From contig CALFWM010000011.1 in the NCBI GenBank assembly GCA_937928635.1, forward strand, positions 62,001 through 126,000: 64,000 nt of DNA, in the 5' to 3' direction. How positions within the stretch are numbered: position 1 is the stretch's first letter; each line of letters begins with the position of its first letter. This document shows positions 36,797 through 46,215 of this stretch, piece by piece. A program made the position numbers and the translations under genes. The notes below the pieces were generated by a model. The model was not told the DNA's origin, did not search any database, and worked only from the letters and a program-made list of their open reading frames with translations. The stretch comes from an uncultured Sulfitobacter sp. (GTDB taxonomy: Bacteria; Pseudomonadota; Alphaproteobacteria; Rhodobacterales; Rhodobacteraceae).

Positions 36797-37617
36797 CGTT
36801 TCGCTGCCTCGTATCCAGCATGTCATTCAAGAGATGCACCTGTCTGCGCAGGTCTTCTCCACTTCCCGTCTTGCCGTTTGGCACAAGGGCCCGCATCACA
36901 CTGCCGGGCAAATGCCCAGAGAATGTTACGGTCTCAGATCACGATTGAAACGTCGCCCGCCTGCCCTCTGCCCCAAAATGCGCCTGCTTAGCTTGAACCA
37001 CTACATCTTGTGGCGTAATGTTCAGCTCGCACAAACTGGCGTATCTGACCCTATCCGGTCAATCGCCATTATTTAATTTTTTCGTAATCTTTTGGTTGAC
37101 TGAACTGCCGGATTTTGAGCCGCTTTTGTTGGCTGCGATTCATCCAAAACCTATCCCCAGATTTACCCATTGTCAGCTTTCGTTGACAGATCAGAAATAA
37201 TCAAACGCTTGTGGTGATTTAGTCGAGCAACGTGGGTGTCACGACAAACCGTCCACAACAAAGCGCCCCCATGCCGCATCGCGGAAATTAAGGTAGGTTA
37301 ACAAAACATGAAGACAGATTAATGGATGAAATCCATTAAACTTTCCGCTTTCCGGGGCCATTTTTGCAGAAATGCAACGCTGCCCCGCCCAACTTTGAAA
37401 CGAATCAAACATGACGATACCGGACGCAGAACCGTCAAACGTGCAAATATTACACAACTACAGCCATGGGGTGATTGCCGACATCGACTCACCAGACGCT
37501 ATATCTTGCGCCACTCAGCCAACTGACATCCACATATCGTATTTCCCGGGCCGAAACGGAGCAACCAACGCGATGCGACGTGCCGCAAGGTGCCAGTGTT
37601 AAAACATGTAGATGAAG
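36797..37617. other. 821-bp gap between nrdJ and tRNA-Pro
   Basis: No supported gene. AT content rises in 37050-37340. Elements seen: TTAA-N6-TTAAC at 37288-37302 and the 21-bp palindrome at 37319-37339. The nrdJ promoter should lie in its left part; no clear -35/-10 pair stands out. Short frames here have no ribosome-binding site or recognisable product. Confidence 0.6.
37319..37339. promoter_or_regulatory. perfect 21-bp palindrome
   Basis: TTAATGGAT-GAA-ATCCATTAA: 9-bp arms and a 3-bp centre in a gene-free region. It has the form of a dimeric repressor operator, but no gene starts within 250 bp on either strand. Confidence 0.4.
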
Positions 37618-37694
37618 TGGTCGGAGCGAGAGGATTCGAACCTCCGACCCCCTGTACCCAAAACAGGTGCGCTACCAGGCTGCGCCACGCTCCG
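37618..37694 (-). tRNA. tRNA-Pro (anticodon TGG)
   Basis: A 77-nt cloverleaf on the minus strand: acceptor CGGAGCG/CGCTCCG, discriminator A, encoded CCA. The anticodon stem CCTGT/ACAGG holds TTTGGGT, giving TGG. C1-G72 as in the GGG isoacceptor at 4784. Confidence 0.97.
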
Positions 37695-37945
37695 ACTTCG
37701 GCTTCTTTAGACGCAGATTTCTGGAATGAAAACCCCTATCGCACACCCATATCGCATCTGATGCGTTATTCCGGCGCAGAGGGTTCAGAAACAGGGGTGT
37801 TCTTGGTTGGCGCGCCCCCTTGGGTTCGGCGGGGTGCCTGCCCTTTCAGGCAGCAAAATACCGAACCATCCAATCGCACAGGCGCGTCTTTTCCTGCAAG
37901 ATACCTCAGCGCCAGCCAGACCGTTTGCAGCGCGCAGCACGCGCC

Positions 37946-38449
37946 TCAGTCGTCGCAGGGCCAGGCGGCGGTTTGCGGTGCATAGCTGGGGTGGCGCACC
38001 TCGCTGCCCAATTTGATCCCCATCCGTTTGGCAAGGCCACCATTGATCTCAAGCACCGAGGTCAGGTTGTCCCCCCCAAAGATTGCCGTTTCATCCAAGG
38101 GAATTGCCTCGTGGTGAATGTGTTTCACCACGCCTGTGGCATCAATAAAGAGCATATCGAGCGGGATCAGCGTGTTGCGCATCCAAAAGCTGAGCGATGT
38201 AGGCTTGTCATAGACAAACAACATGCCTGAGCCAATCGGCATCGACGGCCGGTTCATCAGACCCTGCTGTTGTTCCGGCAAATCATCGGCAATCTCAACG
38301 GTGAACCGGGCCTTGCCCCAGTCACCGCGCAACTCAACCGTATCTGGCGCACAAGCGGCCCGCGCGCCCGCCCCACTGAGCAGAGCCAGAGCAAGGGCCA
38401 GCAGCGTTAACCCGCGTACCCGTCCTCGTCGATCAACACTGTTTCCCAT
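37946..38449 (-). CDS. DUF192 secreted protein
   Basis: 167 residues. A hydrophobic N-terminal signal (LTLLALALALLSGAGARAA) precedes the DUF192 domain: FTVEIADDLPEQQQGLMNRP, GMLFVYD, SFWMRNTLIPLDMLFID and LEINGGLAKRMGI are the conserved strands. The family is small, exported and of unknown function. Start ATG 38449 overlaps the cold-shock gene by 43 bp; GTG 38419 would leave the same signal peptide with less overlap. Probably co-transcribed with the cold-shock gene. Confidence 0.88.
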   Translation of the reverse strand: MGNSVDRRGRVRGLTLLALALALLSGAGARAACAPDTVELRGDWGKARFTVEIADDLPEQQQGLMNRPSMPIGSGMLFVYDKPTSLSFWMRNTLIPLDMLFIDATGVVKHIHHEAIPLDETAIFGGDNLTSVLEINGGLAKRMGIKLGSEVRHPSYAPQTAAWPCDD

Positions 38450-38982
38450 GCCTGCACCTCAGCTGCCATATTGCCGCGTTTGCCTTCGATCACCCGCATC
38501 GCAAGCGCTTCGCCGGGTTGCAGGTCTGACAGACCGGACTGGCGCAGCACTTCGATATGCAGGAACACATCTTCGCGTTTGCCAAAGACATTTGCAAACC
38601 CAAAACCTTTGGATTTGTCGAACCATTTGACCCGCGCAGGCTCCAGTGGTGCGGCGGCCACATCATCGGGTTCCATACCGACAATGTCGATCAATGTCGC
38701 AGTTTGTGCACCCTCAGGCGGGAGGATCGTGACAATGCTGGTGGCCTGAATCCCGCGCGATGTCTGCTGCGCAAAAAGTTCAATGCGCGCCCCGTCCGCA
38801 ACAGAGCTTTGCCCATAGTTTCGCAAGACGTTGACGTGCAATAAAATGTCAGGCCCGCCTTCATCGGCCAGCACAAATCCAAAACCTTTGACGGGATCAA
38901 ACCACTTGACCACCCCCAAAATGGGGGGGTCGGAAGGTTCTACACCTTCCGATACGTCATCTCTATCCAAATCGTCTGACAC
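38407..38982 (-). CDS. double cold-shock domain protein
   Basis: 191 residues from GTG 38982 (VSDDLDRDDVSEGVE), chosen because AAGGA lies upstream and the longer frame overlaps pdxH. Two CspA-type OB folds: the first with GVVKWFDPVKGFGFVLADEG, the second with ARVKWFDKSKGFGFANVFGK; both keep the KGFGF and FLH/LLH RNP motifs. The two-domain architecture is typical of alphaproteobacterial Csp proteins that bind single-stranded RNA or DNA. It precedes the DUF192 gene on the same strand. Confidence 0.9.
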   Translation of the reverse strand: MSDDLDRDDVSEGVEPSDPPILGVVKWFDPVKGFGFVLADEGGPDILLHVNVLRNYGQSSVADGARIELFAQQTSRGIQATSIVTILPPEGAQTATLIDIVGMEPDDVAAAPLEPARVKWFDKSKGFGFANVFGKREDVFLHIEVLRQSGLSDLQPGEALAMRVIEGKRGNMAAEVQAWETVLIDEDGYAG

Positions 38983-39086
38983 GTGAATTCCTTGGTCAGT
39001 TCTTATATTTCCGCCAGCACCTGCCAGCAATGTCGGGTGCCGCTTCAAAAAGATGACATCATCCTCATGTTGCGGCCGTCTGAACC

Positions 39087-39692
39087 TTACGGGTTCAACC
39101 TCGTTACATCCCACGCTTCGCCTATACCCGTGCGGCTCCATTTAAATCTGTCGTGCAGGCGAAAATCTCCGTCCGCCCAAAACTCCACTTCGACCGGCAC
39201 CAACCGAAACCCACCCCAGAACGGCGGGCGCGGCGGATTGGTGCCATGGGTGGCCGTGATCTTTGCCACCTTCGCCATCAGGCTTGCCCGGCTGTCCAGC
39301 GGCTGAGACTGGTCCGAGGCCCAGGCCCCCAACCGGCTCTTGAGTGAGCGACTCTTATAGTAATCATCCGCCTGGGGCCCTTCTTCGCGGCTGATCATAC
39401 CGCGGACCCTAACCTGCCGGCGCAGTGATTTCCAATGCATCACAAAAGCTGCCTTGCCGGCCTGCTCTAGCTCCTGCGCTTTGGCACTGCCGTAGTTAGT
39501 ATAAAAGACAAATGCATCCTGCTCAATTTCCTTGAGCAACACCATACGCGCATTTGGCATCCCTGTCGCGTCTACCGTAGAAAGGGCGATCGCGTTTGGG
39601 TCGTTCAGCTCCATTTCCTGCGCCTCTGCAAGCCAGCTTTGCGCAATTACAAACGGGTCGTCGCCCGCAAAAATGCCCCCACGCTTTTCCAT
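39087..39692 (-). CDS. pdxH: pyridoxamine 5'-phosphate oxidase
   Basis: FMN-dependent oxidase converting PNP or PMP to PLP; 201 residues from ATG 39692 ([14 protein letters not shown]). The FMN site is ARMVLLKEI and [25 protein letters not shown] and the C-terminal [17 protein letters not shown] are canonical. The 135-residue-longer upstream frame is not homologous. Parts of the gene (39350-39650) are somewhat AT-richer than its neighbours. Confidence 0.95.
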   Translation of the reverse strand: MEKRGGIFAGDDPFVIAQSWLAEAQEMELNDPNAIALSTVDATGMPNARMVLLKEIEQDAFVFYTNYGSAKAQELEQAGKAAFVMHWKSLRRQVRVRGMISREEGPQADDYYKSRSLKSRLGAWASDQSQPLDSRASLMAKVAKITATHGTNPPRPPFWGGFRLVPVEVEFWADGDFRLHDRFKWSRTGIGEAWDVTRLNP

Positions 39693-39792
39693 GCCGTGCC
39701 TGTGTCCTGTGTTCTGCGTCGCTCGACAGCCTTCATTCGATTCCAGCGCTACATCATACAGCCCAGCGCAACAACCAAAACGTCGTGTCAAC

Positions 39793-39839
39793 AGCATAAC
39801 TATTGTGAACAAAAATGGCAATTGTGCACAGAAATGGCG
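39793..39839 (-). promoter_or_regulatory. pdxH promoter over a 19-bp tandem duplication
   Basis: On the minus strand TTGCCA (39816-39821) and TATGCT (39793-39798) are 17 bp apart. The region 39802-39839 consists of two adjacent copies of ATTGTGMACARAAATGGCR (19 bp each, 3 differences), so the -35 box spans the junction. The TTGTG-ACA cores could be tandem operator sites. Confidence 0.55.
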
Positions 39840-39971
39840 GCTTTTGTCCGTTAGCGCACAACAATCAGGACGCCTGACGTATCACACCTCCCCGGCGAAG
39901 CAGCCTTGATGGTGTGAACACTTTGGCCTAAACCCGAAACATTAATGAAGCGTGCGAAAAGGTAACCCAGC

Positions 39972-40778
39972 ATGGCGAACGACTTGATGCAAGGCAAACG
40001 CGGACTGATCATGGGGCTTGCCAACGACAAATCCATTGCATGGGGAGTGGCCCGGGCCTTGGGCGATGCGGGGGCGGAACTGGCCTTTTCTTACCAGGGC
40101 GACGCATTGAAAAAGCGGGTCGATCCGCTTGCCGCACAGCTTGACAGCGACATCGTGCTGCCCTGTGATGTGGGGGATGAGGCCTCTATGGACGCGCTGT
40201 TTGCCGCATTGAAAGAACGCTGGGGCAGTCTTGATTTTGTCGTGCATGCCATTGGATTTTCTGACAAAAACGAATTGCGTGGCCGCTATGTGGACACCTC
40301 ACGCAGCAATTTCGCCATGTCTTTGGACATTTCGGTCTATTCCTTTACGGCCATCATGCAGCGTGCGGAAAAGATGATGTCCCCCGGCGGGTCCGCATTG
40401 ACACTGACCTACTACGGGGCAGAAAAAGTCATGCCGCATTATAATGTCATGGGCGTTGCCAAGGCCGCGCTTGAGGCCTCCGTGAAATACCTCGCAGAGG
40501 ATCTGGGCAAAGACGGGATCCGCGTTAACGCAATCTCCGCCGGGCCGATCAAAACGCTGGCCGCCTCCGGCATTGGCGATTTCCGCTACATCATGAAATG
40601 GAACGAATACAACTCCCCCTTGCGGCGCAACGTGACCATTGAGGACGTCGGCAAAGCCGCGCTGTTTTTGCTAAGTGACTTGGGGTCAGGCACGACGGGT
40701 GAAAACCTGCATGTCGATGCGGGCTATCACGTGGTGGGCATGAAGGCGGTGGATGCACCGGACATGTCCAAAGGTTAA
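39972..40778 (+). CDS. fabI: enoyl-ACP reductase (NADH)
   Basis: 268 residues, SDR-type FabI, the last step of each fatty acid elongation cycle. Features: the altered glycine motif GLANDKSIAWGVARAL, VVHAIGFSDKNEL, and the catalytic YYGAEKVMPHYNVMGVAKAAL with the Y-x6-K spacing of FabI. The SAGPIKTLAASGI segment covers the substrate loop targeted by triclosan-type inhibitors. Divergent from pdxH across a 279-bp region. Confidence 0.96.
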   Translation: MANDLMQGKRGLIMGLANDKSIAWGVARALGDAGAELAFSYQGDALKKRVDPLAAQLDSDIVLPCDVGDEASMDALFAALKERWGSLDFVVHAIGFSDKNELRGRYVDTSRSNFAMSLDISVYSFTAIMQRAEKMMSPGGSALTLTYYGAEKVMPHYNVMGVAKAALEASVKYLAEDLGKDGIRVNAISAGPIKTLAASGIGDFRYIMKWNEYNSPLRRNVTIEDVGKAALFLLSDLGSGTTGENLHVDAGYHVVGMKAVDAPDMSKG

Positions 40779-40899
40779 GCACCGCGACAGCCCATTCCTT
40801 GCACCGGGCCAGAACAAGGCTCCAGACGCCCCCTGTCTTTCCATTAAACTGGGAACCCTTTAAAGGTGTTCCGAATACAATAAACACCAAAGGCCGCCT

Positions 40900-41421
40900 A
40901 TGTCCGACAACCGCCTGCCCCACGAAAAGGGATTCCATATTTCATGGGACCAAATCCACCGTGACAGCCGCGCCTTGGCCTGGCGCCTTGATGGGCGCGG
41001 GCCCGATGATGGCGCATGGAAAGCGGTTGTTGCGATCACCCGTGGCGGCATGGCCCCGGCCATGATCGTGGCGCGCGAATTGGACATTCGCACGGTCGAT
41101 ACAATCTCGGTGGTGTCCTACCATTCTGGCGGCGGCAAAGCGGATCAGCGCCGCGAGGCCAGGGTTTTGAAAGCACCTGACGCCGAGATGATGGGAGACG
41201 GCACCGGCATCCTGATCGTGGATGATCTGGTGGACAGCGGAAAGACACTGGAACTGGTGCGTAAACTCTACCCACAGGCGCATTTCGCCACGGTCTACGC
41301 CAAGCCAGAGGGGGAACCCCAGGCCGATACCTTTATCACCGGTGTGTCACAGGATACATGGATTTTCTTCCCCTGGGACATGGCGCTGCAATACGTCGAG
41401 CCCTACCGCGGAAAAGACTAA
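40900..41421 (+). CDS. gpt: xanthine phosphoribosyltransferase
   Basis: Purine salvage enzyme, 173 residues. The PRPP-binding motif is [19 protein letters not shown]; the N-terminal [20 protein letters not shown] and [20 protein letters not shown] match Gpt-type enzymes. It converts xanthine or guanine to nucleotides. It stands alone between fabI and an inverted-repeat element that may end its transcript. Confidence 0.93.
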   Translation: MSDNRLPHEKGFHISWDQIHRDSRALAWRLDGRGPDDGAWKAVVAITRGGMAPAMIVARELDIRTVDTISVVSYHSGGGKADQRREARVLKAPDAEMMGDGTGILIVDDLVDSGKTLELVRKLYPQAHFATVYAKPEGEPQADTFITGVSQDTWIFFPWDMALQYVEPYRGKD

Positions 41422-41443
41422 GCCCCACCAAAAGAGATTTCAG

Positions 41444-41525
41444 GCCTCCGGCGGGGAATATTATGGCCAGAAAGAAAACGGCAACATCACCCTCTTTCTG
41501 GCCTTAACTCTTCCCCGCCGGAGGC
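41444..41525. repeat. imperfect long inverted repeat after gpt
   Basis: Arms 41444-41475 and 41493-41525 pair over about 28 of 32 positions (GCCTCCGGCGGGGAA...GGCCAGAAAGA against its complement) with a 17-nt spacer. The right arm recurs at 28318-28352. It resembles intergenic REP-like elements and may act as a terminator. Confidence 0.75.
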
Positions 41526-41553
41526 TCCTCCCCTCTCAACACGGAACCGCGCC

Positions 41554-42726
41554 ATGAGTTTGACCCGCACCGCCACAACCTTTCCGCCCCCCGTGATGGA
41601 GGCGCGCCGCTGGTTGCAGGGCGTTGAATTCCCCAAAGATCGCCCTTTGATGAACGTCTCACAAGCCGCCCCGGTCGATCCACCGCCACAGGCCCTGCGT
41701 CAGGCGATGGCCGATGTGGCGCTGAACCGCGATGATGTACATCTTTATGGGCCGGTTCTGGGCCTGCCGGAATTGCGCGCGGAATTGGCCAAACAGGTCA
41801 GCGCACATTATGCCGGGACCGCGCACGACACGCAGGCGGCAATCACCTCTGGCTGCAATCAGGCCTTTGCCGCCGCGATTGCGACGCTTTGTGCAGAAGG
41901 GGACGAAGTTATCCTGCCAACCCCCTGGTATTTCAATCACAAAATGTGGCTGGACATGTCTGGTGTGCAGGCCGTGGCGCTGCAAACAGAGGCTAATTTA
42001 CTGCCCGACCCGGTCAAGGCTGCCGCGTTGATTACCCCAAAGACCCGCGCCATTTCATTGGTCACCCCCAACAATCCCGGCGGCGTGGAATACCCCGCCG
42101 AGCTGGTACAGGCGTTTTTTGATCTGGCGCGCTCGCGCGGCATCGCGTTGCTGTTGGATGAAACCTATCGCGATTTTGACAGCCGCAGCGGCCCGCCGCA
42201 TACGCTGTTTCAGGACACGAACTGGTCAGACACGCTGATCCACCTCTACTCGTTCTCCAAGGCCTATCGGCTGACCGGGCATCGCGTTGGGGCCATGCTC
42301 GCCAGTGAATCCCGCCTCGCTGAGGTTGAGAAATTCCTCGATACCGTTGCAATCTGCCCCGGTCAGATTGGCCAGCATGCGGCCCTTTGGGGCATGCAGA
42401 ACCTCACAAAATGGCTCGCAGGGGAGCGGGACGAAATACTGTCGCGCCGCGCCGTCATTGCACAGCATTTCTCCAGACTTGAGGCCAAAGGATGGGCGCT
42501 TTTGGGGCTTGGCGGCTATTTCGCCTATTTGCGCCACCCCTTTGCCGAAAGCTCCGCCGATCTGGCCCCCCGGCTGGTCCGGGACGCCGGCATTTTGTGC
42601 CTGCCCGGCACCATGTTCTGCCCCGCCGATGACCCCTCCGGCGCGGCCCAGCTGCGGATCGCATTTGCCAACCTCGATGCCACAGGCATCTCTCAACTTT
42701 TCGACAGATTGGCAGCGTTTGAATAG
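41554..42726 (+). CDS. PLP-dependent class I/II aminotransferase
   Basis: 390 residues, fold type I; PLP lysine K236 in HLYSFSKAYRLTGHRVG, with VTPNNPGG and LLDETYRDFD upstream. It has the same length and lysine position as the 28441 enzyme but clear sequence differences, for example a longer N-terminal extension before SQAAPVDPPP. Substrate not deduced. It lies downstream of the gpt inverted repeat, so it probably has its own promoter. Confidence 0.9.
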   Translation: MSLTRTATTFPPPVMEARRWLQGVEFPKDRPLMNVSQAAPVDPPPQALRQAMADVALNRDDVHLYGPVLGLPELRAELAKQVSAHYAGTAHDTQAAITSGCNQAFAAAIATLCAEGDEVILPTPWYFNHKMWLDMSGVQAVALQTEANLLPDPVKAAALITPKTRAISLVTPNNPGGVEYPAELVQAFFDLARSRGIALLLDETYRDFDSRSGPPHTLFQDTNWSDTLIHLYSFSKAYRLTGHRVGAMLASESRLAEVEKFLDTVAICPGQIGQHAALWGMQNLTKWLAGERDEILSRRAVIAQHFSRLEAKGWALLGLGGYFAYLRHPFAESSADLAPRLVRDAGILCLPGTMFCPADDPSGAAQLRIAFANLDATGISQLFDRLAAFE

Positions 42727-42803
42727 GCAGGCACCAACCGGCCCTTGCCCCCTTGCCACACAGCGCATAGACAGTCTCAAAACGCGGTAAAGGGCAGACA
42801 GAT

Positions 42804-44645
42804 ATGGCCAAAGGCTCAAGCATCTCAAAAAGCGCAATGTGGGTTCTGATGGGTCTGCTGATCCTCGGTCTTGCCGGTTTTGGCGCGGTGAACCTGTCGG
42901 GGAACATCCGCACCATCGGCTCGGTTGGGGATATGCCGATTTCGGTCGATCAATACGCCCGCGAGCTGAGCCAGGAAATTCGCGCCGTGTCCGCACAGGC
43001 CGGAGAGCAAGTGCCATTTTCGCGCGTGCAGCAAATTGGTCTCGACCGCGCCGTGTTGCAACGCATCGTGCGGGCACGGGCGCTGGACAATGAATCCCAG
43101 AACATCGGCCTGTCCATTGGGGATGAGGTCGTGCGCGATGAAGTCCTGCAAATCGACGCGTTCCAGGGTGTAGACGGCGAATTTGACCGCGAGGGGTATC
43201 GGTTTGCCCTGCAACAGGCGGGCATGTCCGAGGGCGAATTTGAAACCTCCTTGCGCGAGGAAGCCGCACGCACCCTGTTGCAGAATGCTGTGCTGGGCGG
43301 TGTTGAGATGCCCGAGGCCTATGTCACAACGCTGGTGAACTACGTGGGTGAGATGCGCAATTTCACCTGGAGCGTGCTGGACGAAACCAACCTTGAGGCC
43401 CCCATTGCCGCCCCTGCTGATAGAGCTTTGCGCGCCTATTACGACGCCAACCCGGATCAATTTGTCCTGCCCGCCTCCAAGAAAATCACCTATGTCTGGC
43501 TCAAGCCTGAGGACATTCTGGATGAGGTCGAAATCGCGGAAGAGACGCTGCGCGCTGAGTTTGAGGCCCGCGCCAACATCTACAACCAGCCGGAGCGGCG
43601 GCTGGTCGAACGTCTGGTTTTTGCCGATCAGGACAGTGCCGATCAGGCGGCAGCCGCATTGGAGGTTGATGGCACCACCTTTAACGCCCTTGTGGAGGAT
43701 CGCGGATTGGCCCTGTCAGACGTTGACATGGGCGATGTGGGCAGGTTGGAACTGGATGCCGCGGGCGAGGCTGTTTTTGCCGCTGAGTCAGGTGAAATTG
43801 TTGGCCCGCTCCCCACCTCGCTGGGCCCGGCCCTGTTCCGCATCAACGGCGTTTTGGCGGCACAAAGCACTTCTTTTGAAGACGCGCAGGCAGAATTGCA
43901 GCAGGAACTTGCAATCGCCGGGGCCGTGCGCGCGGTAGAGGCCCGCGCGCAGGATCTGGACGATCAACTGGCCGGTGGTGTGACGCTGGAACAGCTGGCC
44001 GAAGAAACCGAAATGACCCTTGGCTCCCTCGATTGGACAGCTGATACCACAGGTGGCATTGCAGCCTACGCCGATTTCCGCGAGGCGGCAGCAGCCGTGG
44101 CAGAGGGCGATTTCCCCCAGATTGCACAATTGGATGATGGCGGGATCTTTGCCCTGCGGCTGGATGGCACGCTCGACGAGCGCCCCAACCCATTTGAAAA
44201 CGCCACTAATGAGGTAATGGAGCGTTGGCGCGCCGCAGAGATTGTAAAAGCGCTGAGCGCCCAGGCCGAAACGCTGAGCGCATCCTTGCAGGGTGATGCC
44301 TCGTTCGAGGTTGCCGGTTTGACAGCGATGGTTGAAACCGACCAGACGCGCAACGCCTTTGTCGAGGGCACACCGCCCGACTTTATGACCACCGTGTTTG
44401 ACACAGCCCTCGGTGAGGTGGCGACCCTGCCCGGTGACACCAGCGTGGTGATCCTGCGGGTCGATGCCATCACCCCCGCCAGCGAAGGGGCCGACAATGC
44501 GGCCCTGCTGGAACGTCTTGGCGCGCAGGTCGATCAGACATTGGCGCAGGATGTGCTGGGCGTTTACACAAGTTCGGTCCTGTTTGAGAACCCGCCGCAG
44601 ATCAACCAACAGGCGCTGCAGGCTGTGCACGTGAACTTTCCCTAA
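42804..44645 (+). CDS. PpiD-like periplasmic peptidyl-prolyl isomerase/chaperone
   Basis: 613 residues: an N-terminal membrane anchor (AMWVLMGLLILGLAGFGAVN, about 12-31), a SurA-N-like helical region (PFSRVQQIGLDRAVLQRIVR...), then a parvulin-like core (about 230-360) that lacks a clear full catalytic set, and a second helical region. The family assists folding of exported proteins at the Sec exit. The divergent parvulin suggests chaperone activity without isomerase activity, as in PpiD. It precedes trpE by 56 bp. Confidence 0.88.
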   Translation: MAKGSSISKSAMWVLMGLLILGLAGFGAVNLSGNIRTIGSVGDMPISVDQYARELSQEIRAVSAQAGEQVPFSRVQQIGLDRAVLQRIVRARALDNESQNIGLSIGDEVVRDEVLQIDAFQGVDGEFDREGYRFALQQAGMSEGEFETSLREEAARTLLQNAVLGGVEMPEAYVTTLVNYVGEMRNFTWSVLDETNLEAPIAAPADRALRAYYDANPDQFVLPASKKITYVWLKPEDILDEVEIAEETLRAEFEARANIYNQPERRLVERLVFADQDSADQAAAALEVDGTTFNALVEDRGLALSDVDMGDVGRLELDAAGEAVFAAESGEIVGPLPTSLGPALFRINGVLAAQSTSFEDAQAELQQELAIAGAVRAVEARAQDLDDQLAGGVTLEQLAEETEMTLGSLDWTADTTGGIAAYADFREAAAAVAEGDFPQIAQLDDGGIFALRLDGTLDERPNPFENATNEVMERWRAAEIVKALSAQAETLSASLQGDASFEVAGLTAMVETDQTRNAFVEGTPPDFMTTVFDTALGEVATLPGDTSVVILRVDAITPASEGADNAALLERLGAQVDQTLAQDVLGVYTSSVLFENPPQINQQALQAVHVNFP

Positions 44646-44659
44646 CTGACCAAATCCGT

Positions 44660-44678
44660 GCGCGGGGCATTCCCGCGC
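44660..44678 (+). terminator. short hairpin between ppiD-like gene and trpE
   Basis: GCGCGGG-gcatt-CCCGCGC, a perfect 7-bp stem directly before trpE with no U-tract and no Trp-rich leader peptide. It may reduce read-through. Confidence 0.4.
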
Positions 44679-44701
44679 GCCACAGCTTAACAGGCACTAT
44701 C

Positions 44702-46213
44702 ATGGCACTGACCCCAGACTTTGATGCGTTTTCTGCCGCCTATTCGGCAGGGCAAAACCAGATCGTTTATACCCGTTTGGCGGCTGACATCGACACGCCT
44801 GTATCGCTGATGCTGAAACTCACCGGGGCGTCGGAAAACGCCTTTGTGCTTGAGTCCGTGACCGGCGGAGAGGTGCGCGGACGCTATTCGATCATTGGGA
44901 TGAAACCTGACCTGATCTGGCGCTGCCACGGGGAAACCTCTGCGCTGAACCGCGCGGCCCGCTTTGATGCAGAGGCATTTGAGGACATGCCGGGCAATCC
45001 GCTGGAGGCCCTGCGCGCGGTGATCGCAGAAAGCAAGATCGACATTCCTGACGATCTGCCACAGGCCGCAGCCGGGCTGTTTGGCTATCTGGGCTATGAC
45101 ACGATCCGGCTGGTTGAACACCTGCCCAATATCAACCCTGATCCGTTGGGCCTGCCCGATGCGCTGATGCTGCGCCCCTCTGTTGTCGCCGTGCTGGACG
45201 GCGTTAAGGGGGAAGTCACGATTGTATCGCCCGCTTGGGTGTCTGACGGGCAATCGGCCCGTGCGGCCTATGCACAGGCCGCTGAGCGGGTGATGGATGC
45301 GGTGCGCGATCTGGAACGCGCCATGCCCGTCGCCGCCCGCGATCTGGGGGACGAAGGGCGCGACGTGGCCCCTGTGTCAAACTTCACCAAAGACGCCTAC
45401 AAGGCCGCCGTCGAAAAGGCGCGCGACTATATCGTGGCCGGTGATATCTTTCAGGTGGTGCCATCGCAACGTTGGGCGCAGGGGTTCACACAACCACCGT
45501 TTGCGCTTTATCGCAGCTTGCGACGCACGAACCCGTCCCCCTTCATGTTCTATTTCAACTTTGGCGGCTTTCACGTGGTCGGGGCCTCGCCGGAAATCCT
45601 CGTGCGGGTGTTTGGCAATGAGGTCACCATTCGCCCGATTGCAGGCACACGCCGCCGGGGTGAAACCCCCGAAGAAGACCGCGCGCTGGAGGCCGAACTG
45701 TTGGCTGATGAAAAAGAACTGGCAGAGCATCTGATGCTGCTGGATCTGGGCCGCAACGACGTGGGGCGCGTGGCCAAGATTGGCACCGTGCGCCCGACGG
45801 AGGAATTCATTGTGGAGCGCTACAGCCACGTCATGCACATTGTCTCAAACGTGGTGGGCGAATTGCACGATGACAAAGACGCGCTTGATGCGTTTTTTGC
45901 GGGCATGCCTGCGGGCACCGTGTCCGGTGCGCCCAAGGTGCGCGCGATGGAAATCATTGATGAGCTGGAACCTGAAAAGCGCGGGCTTTATGGCGGCGGC
46001 GTGGGGTACTTCAGCGCGGGCGGCGACATGGACATGTGCATCGCCCTGCGCACCGCGGTGATCAAGGACGAGGTGCTCTACATTCAGGCCGGGGGCGGCG
46101 TGGTCTATGACAGCGACGCGGAGGCCGAATTTATGGAAACCGTGCACAAATCCGGCGCGATCCGCAAAGCGGCCGCAGATGCAAGCCGCTTTGATGGCCG
46201 GGGCAACCGCTAG
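44702..46213 (+). CDS. trpE: anthranilate synthase component I
   Basis: 503 residues. Chorismate-binding signatures include IRPIAGTRRRGETPEEDRAL, LLDLGRNDVGRVAKIGTVRP and AGTVSGAPKVRAMEIIDELE; the N-terminal LESVTGGEVRGRYSIIG is the tryptophan-feedback region. It pairs with trpG (50429), separated by three genes, which is the usual arrangement in this group. The stop lies 2 bp before the next gene. Confidence 0.96.
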   Translation: MALTPDFDAFSAAYSAGQNQIVYTRLAADIDTPVSLMLKLTGASENAFVLESVTGGEVRGRYSIIGMKPDLIWRCHGETSALNRAARFDAEAFEDMPGNPLEALRAVIAESKIDIPDDLPQAAAGLFGYLGYDTIRLVEHLPNINPDPLGLPDALMLRPSVVAVLDGVKGEVTIVSPAWVSDGQSARAAYAQAAERVMDAVRDLERAMPVAARDLGDEGRDVAPVSNFTKDAYKAAVEKARDYIVAGDIFQVVPSQRWAQGFTQPPFALYRSLRRTNPSPFMFYFNFGGFHVVGASPEILVRVFGNEVTIRPIAGTRRRGETPEEDRALEAELLADEKELAEHLMLLDLGRNDVGRVAKIGTVRPTEEFIVERYSHVMHIVSNVVGELHDDKDALDAFFAGMPAGTVSGAPKVRAMEIIDELEPEKRGLYGGGVGYFSAGGDMDMCIALRTAVIKDEVLYIQAGGGVVYDSDAEAEFMETVHKSGAIRKAAADASRFDGRGNR

Positions 46214-46215
46214 CC

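Noticed and set aside
36797..37100. cobalamin riboswitch or NrdR box upstream of nrdJ
   Set aside because: Neither the B12-box core nor a 16-bp NrdR palindrome pair can be found on the minus strand.
44646..44701. trp attenuator before trpE
   Set aside because: Only 56 bp available, one short hairpin, no Trp-codon leader and no antiterminator pairing.
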